DNA of 64,000 nucleotides, from NCBI RefSeq assembly GCF_000368625.1, contig NZ_KB849576.1:372001-436000 (forward strand). The letters run 5' to 3'. Positions 24,276 to 31,574 of the stretch are shown here, piece after piece. The position numbers and the translations under genes are program-made. The notes under the pieces are model-generated. The model saw nothing but the letters and a program-made list of their open reading frames with translations, searched no databases and was not told the DNA's origin. The stretch's first letter is position 1; each line of letters starts with the position of its first letter. The stretch is from Acinetobacter schindleri CIP 107287. Lineage in GTDB: Bacteria; Pseudomonadota; Gammaproteobacteria; Pseudomonadales; Moraxellaceae.

Positions 24276-25261
24276 ATTATTACCAACATCATATAGGGGA
24301 TTTCAACAATGCAACTCGCCATTTGAGCTTGGTTGAGCGTGCGATCTACCGAGATCTTCTAGATATGTATTACGACACTGAAAAGCCAATTGATGCATCC
24401 AATTTGGAGCGTTTGGCTCGCCGTTTGCAATGTACAACTGAAGACCAGACAGCTGCTTTGAAATATGTTCTTGATGAGTTTTTTACTCTTGAGGATGGGG
24501 TTTATATCAACAATCGTTGTGAACGTGAAATCGCTGAATATCACGGTAAGCGCAAACAGGCTAGTGATGCTGGAAAAGCATCTGCTAAAAAACGCGCAGA
24601 GAAAAAGCAACGGAACTCTGATGGTGGTTCATCAAATGATGATCATTCGAATAGCAGAAGTTCAACAGACGTTGAAGGTCAGTTAAATGAGAATCCAACG
24701 ACCGTTGAAGCAGCGTTGAACGGAAATTTAACGGACGTGCAACCAACCATAAACCATAAACCATTAACCAATAACCATGAACCAATAACCAGTATTTATA
24801 GTAGTGGTAGTAGTAATGCGTGCGAAGAAAAAATTTCTTTTCCACCGATTCAATTTTCTCAATATCAAGCTGAGGATCACAAACGCTATTCGATTCTTGA
24901 ATGCGTACATGTATATCCAATTCACTACGATTTCATAGAACTTGGAAAGCAGCGTAATCCTGGTCTACCAGAACAAGATCTGATTGCTATGTTTACAAAC
25001 TTTGGTGATTTCTTCTCAGCTAAGTCTGATAGCAAAAATACACCAAGCTTATGGCTGGTGAAATGGTTTACCTGGATTCAAAACAACAAAGACGAAGTAC
25101 GCCGTCTACGTGAAGCCAAGAAATCTGCACCGGCTGCCAAACCTTCTGGATACCAAAGCCGAGCAGCACGTGAAGCACAGGAGTGGTTTGCTGAATTAGG
25201 TCAACCTGAAGAACAAGCCATAATTGATATCCATGCGGTTGAGGGGGTGGGCCATGCATAA
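24272..25261 (+). CDS. DUF1376-domain replication initiator-like protein
   Basis: 329 residues. Residues 1-95 form the DUF1376 domain (MNYYQHHIGDFNNATRHLSL, VERAIYRDLLDMYYDTEKPI), found in phage replisome organisers. A low-complexity linker (about 110-185) contains a repetitive Asn/His/Lys/Pro stretch encoded by iteron-like DNA. The C-terminal domain (FIELGKQRNPGLPEQDLIAM, FTNFGDFFSAKS) resembles the DnaT/DnaD-like DNA-binding part. It overlaps the next gene, a lambda-P-like loader, as expected for an O-P type pair. Confidence 0.85.
   Translation: MNYYQHHIGDFNNATRHLSLVERAIYRDLLDMYYDTEKPIDASNLERLARRLQCTTEDQTAALKYVLDEFFTLEDGVYINNRCEREIAEYHGKRKQASDAGKASAKKRAEKKQRNSDGGSSNDDHSNSRSSTDVEGQLNENPTTVEAALNGNLTDVQPTINHKPLTNNHEPITSIYSSGSSNACEEKISFPPIQFSQYQAEDHKRYSILECVHVYPIHYDFIELGKQRNPGLPEQDLIAMFTNFGDFFSAKSDSKNTPSLWLVKWFTWIQNNKDEVRRLREAKKSAPAAKPSGYQSRAAREAQEWFAELGQPEEQAIIDIHAVEGVGHA
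24741..24792 (+). repeat. Iteron cluster, candidate phage replication origin
   Basis: Seven or so tandem, imperfect AACCAT/AACCAA units spaced 6-8 bp apart inside the DUF1376 gene, preceded by GTTGAA repeats (24664-24722) and followed by an AT-rich stretch. This mirrors lambda ori, which lies inside gene O. Confidence 0.65.
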
Positions 25262-26024
25262 CCAGATCTCAAATCAAGTGAATGGACCTGATCAACAAGT
25301 TCGCAAATTTGGCGAAGAAGATGCCCGTTTACTGATCAAGGAAATGATTGAGCTACACGGCAAAAAATTTACTGATCAATGGGCCGGTCAGACTAAAGGG
25401 CAAGTGGTTGCCAAGTTTGCTCAGAAACTTTCTGTGCTGACTTATGAGCAATTCTTGCGAGGTCTTAAGCGACTGGACACGGCAAGCTGGCCACCATCGA
25501 TTCCAGAATTTAAAGACTGGTGTTTAGGTGGGTATGAATATCAGACCGCTGATGAGGCATGGTTACAGGCTCTTAATTTTGAGAAAGAAAACCGCTCTGC
25601 TCGAATCAATCACCTAGCTAAAGCAGCTTATGACGCTGTAGTGGGTCCATATGGGATGCTAAAAACCACTGATACCGTACACAACGTATTTTGCAGTGTG
25701 TACAAACGACTCGTTACTGAAGCTAAAGAACGTGGTGAGCCTGATGGCGTGTTGGATGCTGTGATGCAGATTGAAAGCAAAGCTGAGGAGGATCATAACC
25801 CGGTACCAAATGAAGTGGCAAAGCAAGCGCTTGAAGAACTTAAAAAACGCATGAATGTAAAAAACCGTCATGTGCCGAAACCTCAACGTCTCCAGTGCCA
25901 GCCGACTGCAATAACTGATCCTTGGCCAGATCCTTTTGAAAATCCTGAGTCGTACTTGGAAAAATGCGAGATGGATGGGGTGAAGGTGCCTAAGGTTATT
26001 CGTGAGCAATTGGGAGGTCACTGA
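25254..26024 (+). CDS. Lambda P-like replication protein (helicase loader)
   Basis: 256 residues from ATG 25254 (GAGGGGG box, 8-bp overlap with the DUF1376 gene). Conserved segments are FAQKLSVLTYEQFLRGLKRL, ASWPPSIPEFKDWC and AYDAVVGPYGM, the pattern of Phage_lambda_P. It should recruit the host DnaB helicase to the initiator at the phage origin. Confidence 0.8.
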   Translation: MHNQISNQVNGPDQQVRKFGEEDARLLIKEMIELHGKKFTDQWAGQTKGQVVAKFAQKLSVLTYEQFLRGLKRLDTASWPPSIPEFKDWCLGGYEYQTADEAWLQALNFEKENRSARINHLAKAAYDAVVGPYGMLKTTDTVHNVFCSVYKRLVTEAKERGEPDGVLDAVMQIESKAEEDHNPVPNEVAKQALEELKKRMNVKNRHVPKPQRLQCQPTAITDPWPDPFENPESYLEKCEMDGVKVPKVIREQLGGH

Positions 26025-26026
26025 TC

Positions 26027-26311
26027 ATGTCAAAAGAATATGACTTTCAAACCATGGATTGGTGCCCATCGATGCACGCTGTAACCCAAGGCGAGAAAAT
26101 GATTCGTGTATTGCGCCAAATGATGGCTAAACGGGGCAAAACAAGTGTTTCTGATGTGATGGTACTGATGGAGGGTAATCGTCGCACTGTGCAGCGTTAT
26201 TTAGGCCAGTTGGAGCAGGCCGGATATATCCAGAGAGATGGTGCAACGCCTGCAGGTTTTACCGTAACTGAAAAGACTAAGCAGATTTTCACAGTGAAGG
26301 TGGCGGCGTGA
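26027..26311 (+). CDS. Winged-helix DNA-binding protein
   Basis: 94 residues. A central HTH (VSDVMVLMEGNRRTVQRYLG) and wing (AGYIQRDGATPAGFTVTE) give a MarR/DprA-like wHTH fold. Encoded 2 bp after the loader gene, it is likely a minor early regulator. Its stop overlaps the GTG of a micro-ORF (GTGA). Confidence 0.75.
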   Translation: MSKEYDFQTMDWCPSMHAVTQGEKMIRVLRQMMAKRGKTSVSDVMVLMEGNRRTVQRYLGQLEQAGYIQRDGATPAGFTVTEKTKQIFTVKVAA

Positions 26312-26385
26312 AGGACCTTAACAAAACATTGATGTTTATTTTCATGGCAATTGGCGCCGTCGTTTTGAGGATGTGGTGTGAATGA
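26308..26385 (+). CDS. 25-aa membrane micropeptide
   Basis: GTG start: MKDLNKTLMFIFMAIGAVVL RMWCE (shown in two parts). A single hydrophobic span follows a short polar head. It fits exactly between two genes with a 4-bp GTGA overlap upstream and ATGA downstream, which supports translation. No function recognised. Confidence 0.55.
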   Translation: MKDLNKTLMFIFMAIGAVVLRMWCE

Positions 26386-26786
26386 CCAGCTACTCAATCG
26401 CTGAATACAAGAAGATGGTGAAAGCCACCAGACCAAAAGTGCGCTCCAAGCGTCCTAAGGTGAAAGGCGAAAAAGTACCGAATGAGTTTGAGGCGAAACT
26501 GGCCCGAGAACTAAAGACTTTAAAAATTGAGTTTGAGCAGGAATTTAAATTTCACCCTGATCGTAAGTGGAAAGCAGATTTTCACTTAGTAGACAAAAAG
26601 ATATTGGTTGAGGTTGAAGGTGGGATCTGGAGTGGTGGAAGACATACCAGAGGCAAGGGGTATATCGGGGACATGGAAAAATATAACGCCGCAACAATGA
26701 TGGGTTTTCAGGTAATACGGTTTAGTACAGATCAAGTGAAGTCAGGTCACGCGATCCAGCAAATAGAGAAGATGGTAGGGGAATAG
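26382..26786 (+). CDS. PD-(D/E)XK endonuclease-like phage protein (copy 1)
   Basis: 134 residues. After a basic N-terminus comes NEFEAKLARELKTLKIEFEQ, then WKADFHLV (Asp66), ILVEVEGGIWSGGRHTR (Glu77, Glu79) and YNAATMMGFQVIRF. This is the restriction-endonuclease-like fold common as a small phage nuclease near Q, often suggested to resolve junctions. All acidic positions are present. A paralogue with one acidic residue lost is at 28474-28911. Confidence 0.75.
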   Translation: MTSYSIAEYKKMVKATRPKVRSKRPKVKGEKVPNEFEAKLARELKTLKIEFEQEFKFHPDRKWKADFHLVDKKILVEVEGGIWSGGRHTRGKGYIGDMEKYNAATMMGFQVIRFSTDQVKSGHAIQQIEKMVGE

Positions 26787-26788
26787 GG

Positions 26789-27316
26789 ATGAATGCGATG
26801 GTTAAGGTTCAAAATATTATGCAGGCGGTTGATTGGGGTAAATACTCACTAGAGGAATGGCTTTATCAATTTGGGGCTTGGATGAATAGCGTGGCTGGGA
26901 CATGCGGCAAGAGCATCAATCCTATTGCTGTTGCTATGGATGAGGCGGTTGTAAAGCAGCGCAAGTTTAAGTTGGGTGTGAGAAAGACTCGTCAAATTAT
27001 TGCTGATTCAATGCTGTCAGAGGAAAAGCCGAAATTATCCAGAGTTGGGGTGGTTTGTGAGATTGATGATAATGAAGCTCGGGCAGTCCAGCGCTTAATT
27101 CTGGATATGCAGGGTCAAAGTGAAATCATGGATGAGTGGATGGATGCGATTATCTGCCGTTATTTTTATGGGAATTCGTGGTCGCAGATGGTGAAATGGG
27201 AGATGAATCCAGTGGGCGACATGGTGAAAATGTATTCAGAAAATGATGCTCGTGCTGATGTGAAGTGCGGTTTGGCTGCATTGCACTGTCGTTATAAGTT
27301 CATTGAATATAAATAA
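26789..27316 (+). CDS. Q-like late antitermination protein
   Basis: 175 residues. LEEWLYQFGAWMNSVAG near the N-terminus and AIICRYFYGNSWSQMVKWEM near the C-terminus resemble the Phage_antitermQ-type layout. Position is a strong argument: last gene of the rightward early operon, immediately before a promoter-hairpin-terminator block and the late genes. It should allow polymerase from the late promoter to pass the many terminators downstream. Confidence 0.7.
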   Translation: MNAMVKVQNIMQAVDWGKYSLEEWLYQFGAWMNSVAGTCGKSINPIAVAMDEAVVKQRKFKLGVRKTRQIIADSMLSEEKPKLSRVGVVCEIDDNEARAVQRLILDMQGQSEIMDEWMDAIICRYFYGNSWSQMVKWEMNPVGDMVKMYSENDARADVKCGLAALHCRYKFIEYK

Positions 27317-27326
27317 TGATTAGGGA

Positions 27327-27355
27327 TTGACCTTGTACAAGGGTAATGCTAAATT
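27327..27355 (+). promoter_or_regulatory. Candidate late promoter (pR'-like)
   Basis: TTGACC (27327-27332), 17-bp spacer, TAAATT (27350-27355) with an extended -10 TG at 27347-27348. The transcript would start about 27362 and meet a hairpin and terminator within 60 bases, as in lambda pR'-tR'. Confidence 0.7.
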
Positions 27356-27363
27356 CGTGTTAT

Positions 27364-27423
27364 AGTGGTGCGAAGTGTAAGTAAGTCGCACTACTGATAG
27401 AAGGCTCATCGAAAGGTGGGCTT
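27364..27423 (+). terminator. Leader hairpin plus terminator of the late transcript
   Basis: First hairpin AGTGGTGCGA / TCGCACTACT (27364-27395), then a G/C stem with wobble pairs (27402-27410 / 27415-27423) followed by TTTTTT. It would halt late transcription unless the polymerase is modified by the Q-like protein. Confidence 0.75.
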
Positions 27424-27487
27424 TTTTGACATTATTTATTCATAAAATTAAGTGATAATGCCTTTTTGTTTTTGAGCTCTAATTGAA

Positions 27488-27727
27488 ATGGCGATTTTAA
27501 CTGTTAAAAAACTAGAAGATACTCTCGGTAAATTAGTGGCTGAAGGCAAAAAGCCTGAAAAGATTTTATTAGGCTATAAAGCATATGGCGAGCTAATGAA
27601 TGATCGTAGCTTTTTTGAGGAAGTGGCTGGCTCGGCAATGGATCCAAACAAACGAAAATATAAAAATATTAAAATTAAGGTCACTCAAGACGAATACCAG
27701 TTTGAAGTGAAGGGTTCAAAAGAATAG
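27488..27727 (+). CDS. Hypothetical phage protein, 79 aa
   Basis: Starts MAILTVKKLEDTLGKLVAEG. A small alpha/beta protein (PEKILLGYKAYGELMNDRSF) with Lys-rich ends. First gene after the late promoter, between two terminators. No family recognised. Confidence 0.6.
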   Translation: MAILTVKKLEDTLGKLVAEGKKPEKILLGYKAYGELMNDRSFFEEVAGSAMDPNKRKYKNIKIKVTQDEYQFEVKGSKE

Positions 27728-27742
27728 GTTTAAGCATCAAGG

Positions 27743-27766
27743 AAAGCTCGCCAAATGGTGGGCTTT
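27743..27766 (+). terminator. Second terminator in the late leader
   Basis: AAAGCTCGCC / GGTGGGCTTT (two wobble pairs), AAAT loop, T-run. Confidence 0.8.
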
Positions 27767-27968
27767 TTTATTGCCCTGAGAAATATTAGTGTAATCACAC
27801 CAAGTTAAAATGCTTGATCATTGCTTGATTAACCAGGAAGGAATCTTGCTTAGTTCGACAAAATTACTGACATTATTTTGGAAATAAATATCATAAATTT
27901 ATGTTTTATAAGTGAAAATAACTGACATTTCTTGCGACATGATTGCTTGATTGCCCAGGAGTAAAATC

Positions 27969-28082
27969 ATGCTTAGATTACTGATGTGTTTATTCGGCCT
28001 ACACGGTGCGACTGAGATCGATTACACGGTTGATGATGAAGAAATCAAGGTGTGTCGGGATTGTTTAAAAGAAGTTGAATAG
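27969..28082 (+). CDS. 37-aa zinc-knuckle phage protein (DUF1660-like)
   Basis: Reads MLRLLMCLFGLHGATEIDYT and ends EEIKVCRDCLKEVE. The arrangement C-x-x-x-G-x-H early and C-x-x-C late resembles DUF1660-type small prophage proteins. AGGAG at 27957-27961 gives a good ribosome site. Part of its upstream region repeats that at 27820-27860. Confidence 0.6.
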   Translation: MLRLLMCLFGLHGATEIDYTVDDEEIKVCRDCLKEVE

Positions 28083-28177
28083 CAATCACCCAAGCAAAGA
28101 GCTGTTTCATAAAGCTGTAATATTTAAGCAATATAGTTGCTCTGCAAAAGAAGAAAGACGTTGTGACGCAAGTCAAG

Positions 28178-28205
28178 CCCGTTTAATTGGAGAGAGTTAA
28201 ACGGG
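28178..28205 (+). terminator. Third terminator in the late leader
   Basis: CCCGTTTAA / TTAAACGGG with a 10-base loop, followed by TTTTTTAT. Confidence 0.8.
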
Positions 28206-28257
28206 TTTTTTATTGAAATATATTGCTATTTTCCTTTTGTCGAACATATTGCGACTC

Positions 28258-28285
28258 AAACCCCGTCATTAATTTGTCGGGGTTT
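28258..28285 (+). terminator. Fourth terminator in the late leader
   Basis: AAACCCCG / CGGGGTTT with a 12-base loop and a T-run. Confidence 0.8.
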
Positions 28286-28307
28286 TTCTTTTCTTATTGG
28301 TGATTAC

Positions 28308-28481
28308 ATGACAGATAAAGTACAAGCGAAACAAGACTTAGAATTTTGCAGTACTGAGCTGTCTAAGTATCAGAATCTCAGCAGATCTGGATTGACGCGT
28401 CATCAAATGATAGTAATCGATGAAATTATAATTAAGCTGAAAGAACGCATTAATAATTTACGGTTCACTTTGTATGGATGA
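28308..28481 (+). CDS. Small hypothetical phage protein, 57 aa
   Basis: Starts MTDKVQAKQDLEFCSTELSK; helical with basic C-terminus (IIIKLKERINNLRF). It overlaps the next gene by 8 bp, consistent with coupled translation. No family recognised. Confidence 0.6.
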   Translation: MTDKVQAKQDLEFCSTELSKYQNLSRSGLTRHQMIVIDEIIIKLKERINNLRFTLYG

Positions 28482-28911
28482 AAAGGCTTATAAACTTTTC
28501 ACCCAAAAAATCCCGCCAAAAAAGAAATCGCGTGTCAGACCCCTACCCAAAGCTGGTGAAAAATACTTAGAAGCATTCGATCGATTAAAAGAAATCTTGG
28601 ATCGGGTGGAAATCAAATACGAAGAATATTTTCATTTTAAAAGTACTAAGCACTGGCGTTTCGATTTGCACCTGGTTGGCTATCTCACATTAATTGAAAT
28701 TGCTGGTGGGCCTTGGTCTGGTGGCCGAAAAGGTAAGTTGGCCACAAAAGCTTGGAGTATGGATCGCTATGACCATGCTGAAGAAATGGGTTATCGATAT
28801 CACCGCTTTGAAGTTAATGACATCAATATGGGCCGTGCAACGGCATGGCTGAGAAATTTAAAGGCATCTTATGGAACAGTTCAGACCATTCCCGCCGACG
28901 GAGCTGATTGA
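28474..28911 (+). CDS. PD-(D/E)XK-like phage protein (copy 2, possibly degenerate active site)
   Basis: 145 residues and clearly related to copy 1 (26382-26786): WRFDLHLV aligns with WKADFHLV, and IEIAGGPWSGGRK with VEVEGGIWSGGRH, followed by the same YDHAEEMGYRYHRF-type ending. The position of copy 1 Glu79 is Ala here, so nuclease activity may be lost or changed. The pair suggests duplication with divergence, or two phage modules each bringing a copy. Confidence 0.7.
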   Translation: MDEKAYKLFTQKIPPKKKSRVRPLPKAGEKYLEAFDRLKEILDRVEIKYEEYFHFKSTKHWRFDLHLVGYLTLIEIAGGPWSGGRKGKLATKAWSMDRYDHAEEMGYRYHRFEVNDINMGRATAWLRNLKASYGTVQTIPADGAD

Positions 28912-29512
28912 TCAGGCCGAGGAAGAGGAAGCCATTCGTTTGGCACCTGCACCAGAGCTCAAGGAATGGGTTGTTAAAAACTGGCTCACTCTCGGCGGTG
29001 AACTTCATAACCCGGATCATGATCATATTGCTGAATTACTGCATGACAATGAAGAGTTCCTTGCATTCGCATGGGCTTCATCTGCCGCCATAGCGAAAAA
29101 ACGTATGGTGCTGGGGCAATGTGAAAAGGTCATGTTTAACCAGGGTGGCTGGAAGAAAGCACGCCAGGAACAACAGATGCGGGATTGGTTCGGCTTTGTA
29201 CCTCAATATCTGATTACTGTGGATGCTGCTTTCTGTGAGCAAGCCTCAGATCGTGAGTTTTGTCGACTGATTGAACATGAGCTTTATCACATCGGTGTTG
29301 AGCGTGATGAAGATGGCGAAATCATTTATAGCGACCATACTGGCTTACCTAAGCATTATTTGGCTGGCCATGACGTTGAAGTGTTCTTTGGTGAGACTAA
29401 ACGGTGGGGTGCTGATGAGTCTGTTAAAAGACTTCTAGAAATTGCCAAGAATGCGCCGTTTGTATCTGAAACGAATATTGCAGCATGTTGTGGGAACTGT
29501 GTCATCGGTTAA
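28871..29512 (+). CDS. Putative phage metallopeptidase (HExxH)
   Basis: 213 residues. A zinc-protease motif IEHELYHIG (HELYH) is followed by HDVEVFFGETKRWG, which may supply the third ligand. This is the layout of phage metallopeptidase-domain proteins found just upstream of terminase in many prophages. Target unknown. It overlaps the previous gene by 41 bp. Two Cys pairs close the C-terminus (AACCGNC). Confidence 0.75.
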   Translation: MEQFRPFPPTELIDQAEEEEAIRLAPAPELKEWVVKNWLTLGGELHNPDHDHIAELLHDNEEFLAFAWASSAAIAKKRMVLGQCEKVMFNQGGWKKARQEQQMRDWFGFVPQYLITVDAAFCEQASDREFCRLIEHELYHIGVERDEDGEIIYSDHTGLPKHYLAGHDVEVFFGETKRWGADESVKRLLEIAKNAPFVSETNIAACCGNCVIG

Positions 29513-29557
29513 TTTTTTTGCCCACTTTCCTTGATGTACCTTGATGGATGGTGATTT

Positions 29558-30028
29558 ATGGCAAGACTTAAAAAACACGAAAAAGTATTTATAGTTCGAG
29601 CACTTGCCCAGTTTATGACCCCCACTCAAGTAGTAGAAGACATCAAGGTAAAATTAGGAGTTGATGTTTCCCCACAACAAGTGGAGACATATGATCCTAC
29701 CAAAGTTGCAGGTGCTGACTTATCACAGGAATTTGTAGATCTATTTAATGAAGCACGTAAGCAATACATTGCCCAGCCGATCTATAACATTGAAGGTGCT
29801 AACGATATTGTTCAGTTGAAAATTCTCAGTGATCTATTGGTGAATAAAAAAAGCAATGTGGTTTCAGCAATTAAATTAATTGATCAGATGCAAAAAATTG
29901 TTAAAGGTCACTATGAAAAGAAAATAGAGATTACTGGTAAAGACGGCGAACCTCTTCAAACAACAGTTGTTCATGCTACCCAAGCACAGGTTGAAGCTGC
30001 AGTAAAGAAGGCCCAAGAGGAATATTAA
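29558..30028 (+). CDS. DUF2280 protein, probable terminase small subunit
   Basis: 156 residues. FIVRALAQFMTPTQVVEDIK and LGVDVSPQQVETYDPTKV match DUF2280, a HTH family encoded directly before large terminase genes. It should recognise the packaging site. Ends immediately before TerL. Confidence 0.8.
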   Translation: MARLKKHEKVFIVRALAQFMTPTQVVEDIKVKLGVDVSPQQVETYDPTKVAGADLSQEFVDLFNEARKQYIAQPIYNIEGANDIVQLKILSDLLVNKKSNVVSAIKLIDQMQKIVKGHYEKKIEITGKDGEPLQTTVVHATQAQVEAAVKKAQEEY

Positions 30029-31564
30029 ATGGATCTGCAAACACAGGTTGAAAAGAAGCTGTGTGAAGATGAGCATTTATATTTCACCCGGCGATTCTTT
30101 AAGCCCCGTATGGGTTTTAAATTTACGGTGAACTGGCACCATGTTTACATCTCATGGATTATTGATCAGGTGATTGCTGGTGAGATTGCAAACGTGGTTA
30201 TCAACGTTCCACCAGGGGCCGGAAAAACTGAACTGACCACCAACCTAATTCCACGTGGCTTAGCGTTAAATGCCCGGTCACGGTTTTTGTATTTGTCCTT
30301 CTCTCAATCACTGGTAGAAGGCGTATCGGATACGGCGCGTGACATTGTAAAGTCGAAAGACTATCGCCAAATGTGGGATTTAACAGTTTCCAATAGTACT
30401 GACTCCAAGAAAGAATGGAAGATTACGGTTGAGGACTATGACGTTGGCCATGTGTATGTGGCTTCTATGGGTGGACAGGTCACTGGACGACGGGCAGGAA
30501 CACTCGCAGATGATGGATTTACTGGCTGTATCATCATTGATGATCCGTTAAAGCCCGAAGATGCTTTCAGTAAGATCAAGCGGGATGCAGCGAATCGGAA
30601 GCTACTGAACACGGTGAACTCCCGTAAAGCTAAGTCTGATACACCGATCATCATGATCATGCAGCGTCTTCACACTGAGGATCCAACCAATTTCGTCATG
30701 ACAGGCAATTTACCTGGTGAATGGAGCCAAGTATCTATTCCGGCACTGATTGATGATAAGTACATTGCAACACTGCCAGAGCATATTCAAAAGCTGGTAC
30801 CGCAAGATGCTGAGCGTGATGAGCAGGGTCGCCAAAGTTACTGGCCAAAGAAAGAATCATTGCAATCCTTACTGCAGCTTGAAAAGGGTGGTAAGGATAA
30901 AGAGGGCGCGACGGTATCACGCTATACATTCTCAAGTCAGTACATGCAGCAGCCTAAAAAGCTGGGTGGTGATTTGATTAAGTCTGAATGGTTTGGATTC
31001 TATAAAGAGCACCCAGAGCTTCAGTGGCGCGCCGTCCTTGTCGATACAGCGCAGAAAACCAAAGAGCACAATGACTACTCTGTATTCCTGCTGGTGGGCA
31101 TGGGGATAGATGGAAAGCTGTACTTGCTTGACCTCTTACGTGGCAAATGGGAAGCACCGGAACTAAACCGCCAGGCTAAGGCATTTCTGGATAAGCACAA
31201 AGAATACACCTGGCATACCAAGCCTATCCGCTACATGAAAGTAGAAGACAAGGCATCTGGTACCCAGTTGATCCAAACACTAGGAACTTACTCCGGTGTT
31301 GCTGTGATTCCCGTCCAGCGTAATACAGACAAGCTATCCCGGTTTATGGATGTACAGGTTCATCTTGAAGCGAACTATAAGGACAAGCCTGATGACCGGT
31401 TTGTATTGGTACCTAAAGATGCACCATGGGTCGGTGAGTTCTTTGAAGAGTGTGAAGCATTCAATGCGGCATTCACTCACGATCATGATGACCAAGTAGA
31501 TACACTTATTGATGCGATTGAAGATGCAGTGATTGCAATTAATTACAGCCCACCAGCGGCTTAA
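30029..31564 (+). CDS. Terminase large subunit
   Basis: 511 residues. The ATPase Walker A is NVPPGAGKTELT (about residues 59-70), with Walker B GCIIIDDPLK near residue 165 and a C-terminal RNase H-like nuclease starting at VLVDTAQKTKEHNDYSVFLL and ending with DHDDQVDTLIDAIEDA. Full length. It packages DNA into proheads through the portal. Confidence 0.95.
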   Translation: MDLQTQVEKKLCEDEHLYFTRRFFKPRMGFKFTVNWHHVYISWIIDQVIAGEIANVVINVPPGAGKTELTTNLIPRGLALNARSRFLYLSFSQSLVEGVSDTARDIVKSKDYRQMWDLTVSNSTDSKKEWKITVEDYDVGHVYVASMGGQVTGRRAGTLADDGFTGCIIIDDPLKPEDAFSKIKRDAANRKLLNTVNSRKAKSDTPIIMIMQRLHTEDPTNFVMTGNLPGEWSQVSIPALIDDKYIATLPEHIQKLVPQDAERDEQGRQSYWPKKESLQSLLQLEKGGKDKEGATVSRYTFSSQYMQQPKKLGGDLIKSEWFGFYKEHPELQWRAVLVDTAQKTKEHNDYSVFLLVGMGIDGKLYLLDLLRGKWEAPELNRQAKAFLDKHKEYTWHTKPIRYMKVEDKASGTQLIQTLGTYSGVAVIPVQRNTDKLSRFMDVQVHLEANYKDKPDDRFVLVPKDAPWVGEFFEECEAFNAAFTHDHDDQVDTLIDAIEDAVIAINYSPPAA

Positions 31565-31574
31565 GGTTTTATTT

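Noticed and set aside
24585..24920. Minus-strand ORF over the iteron region
   Set aside because: Repetitive HGYW-type residues simply reflect the iterons read on the other strand.
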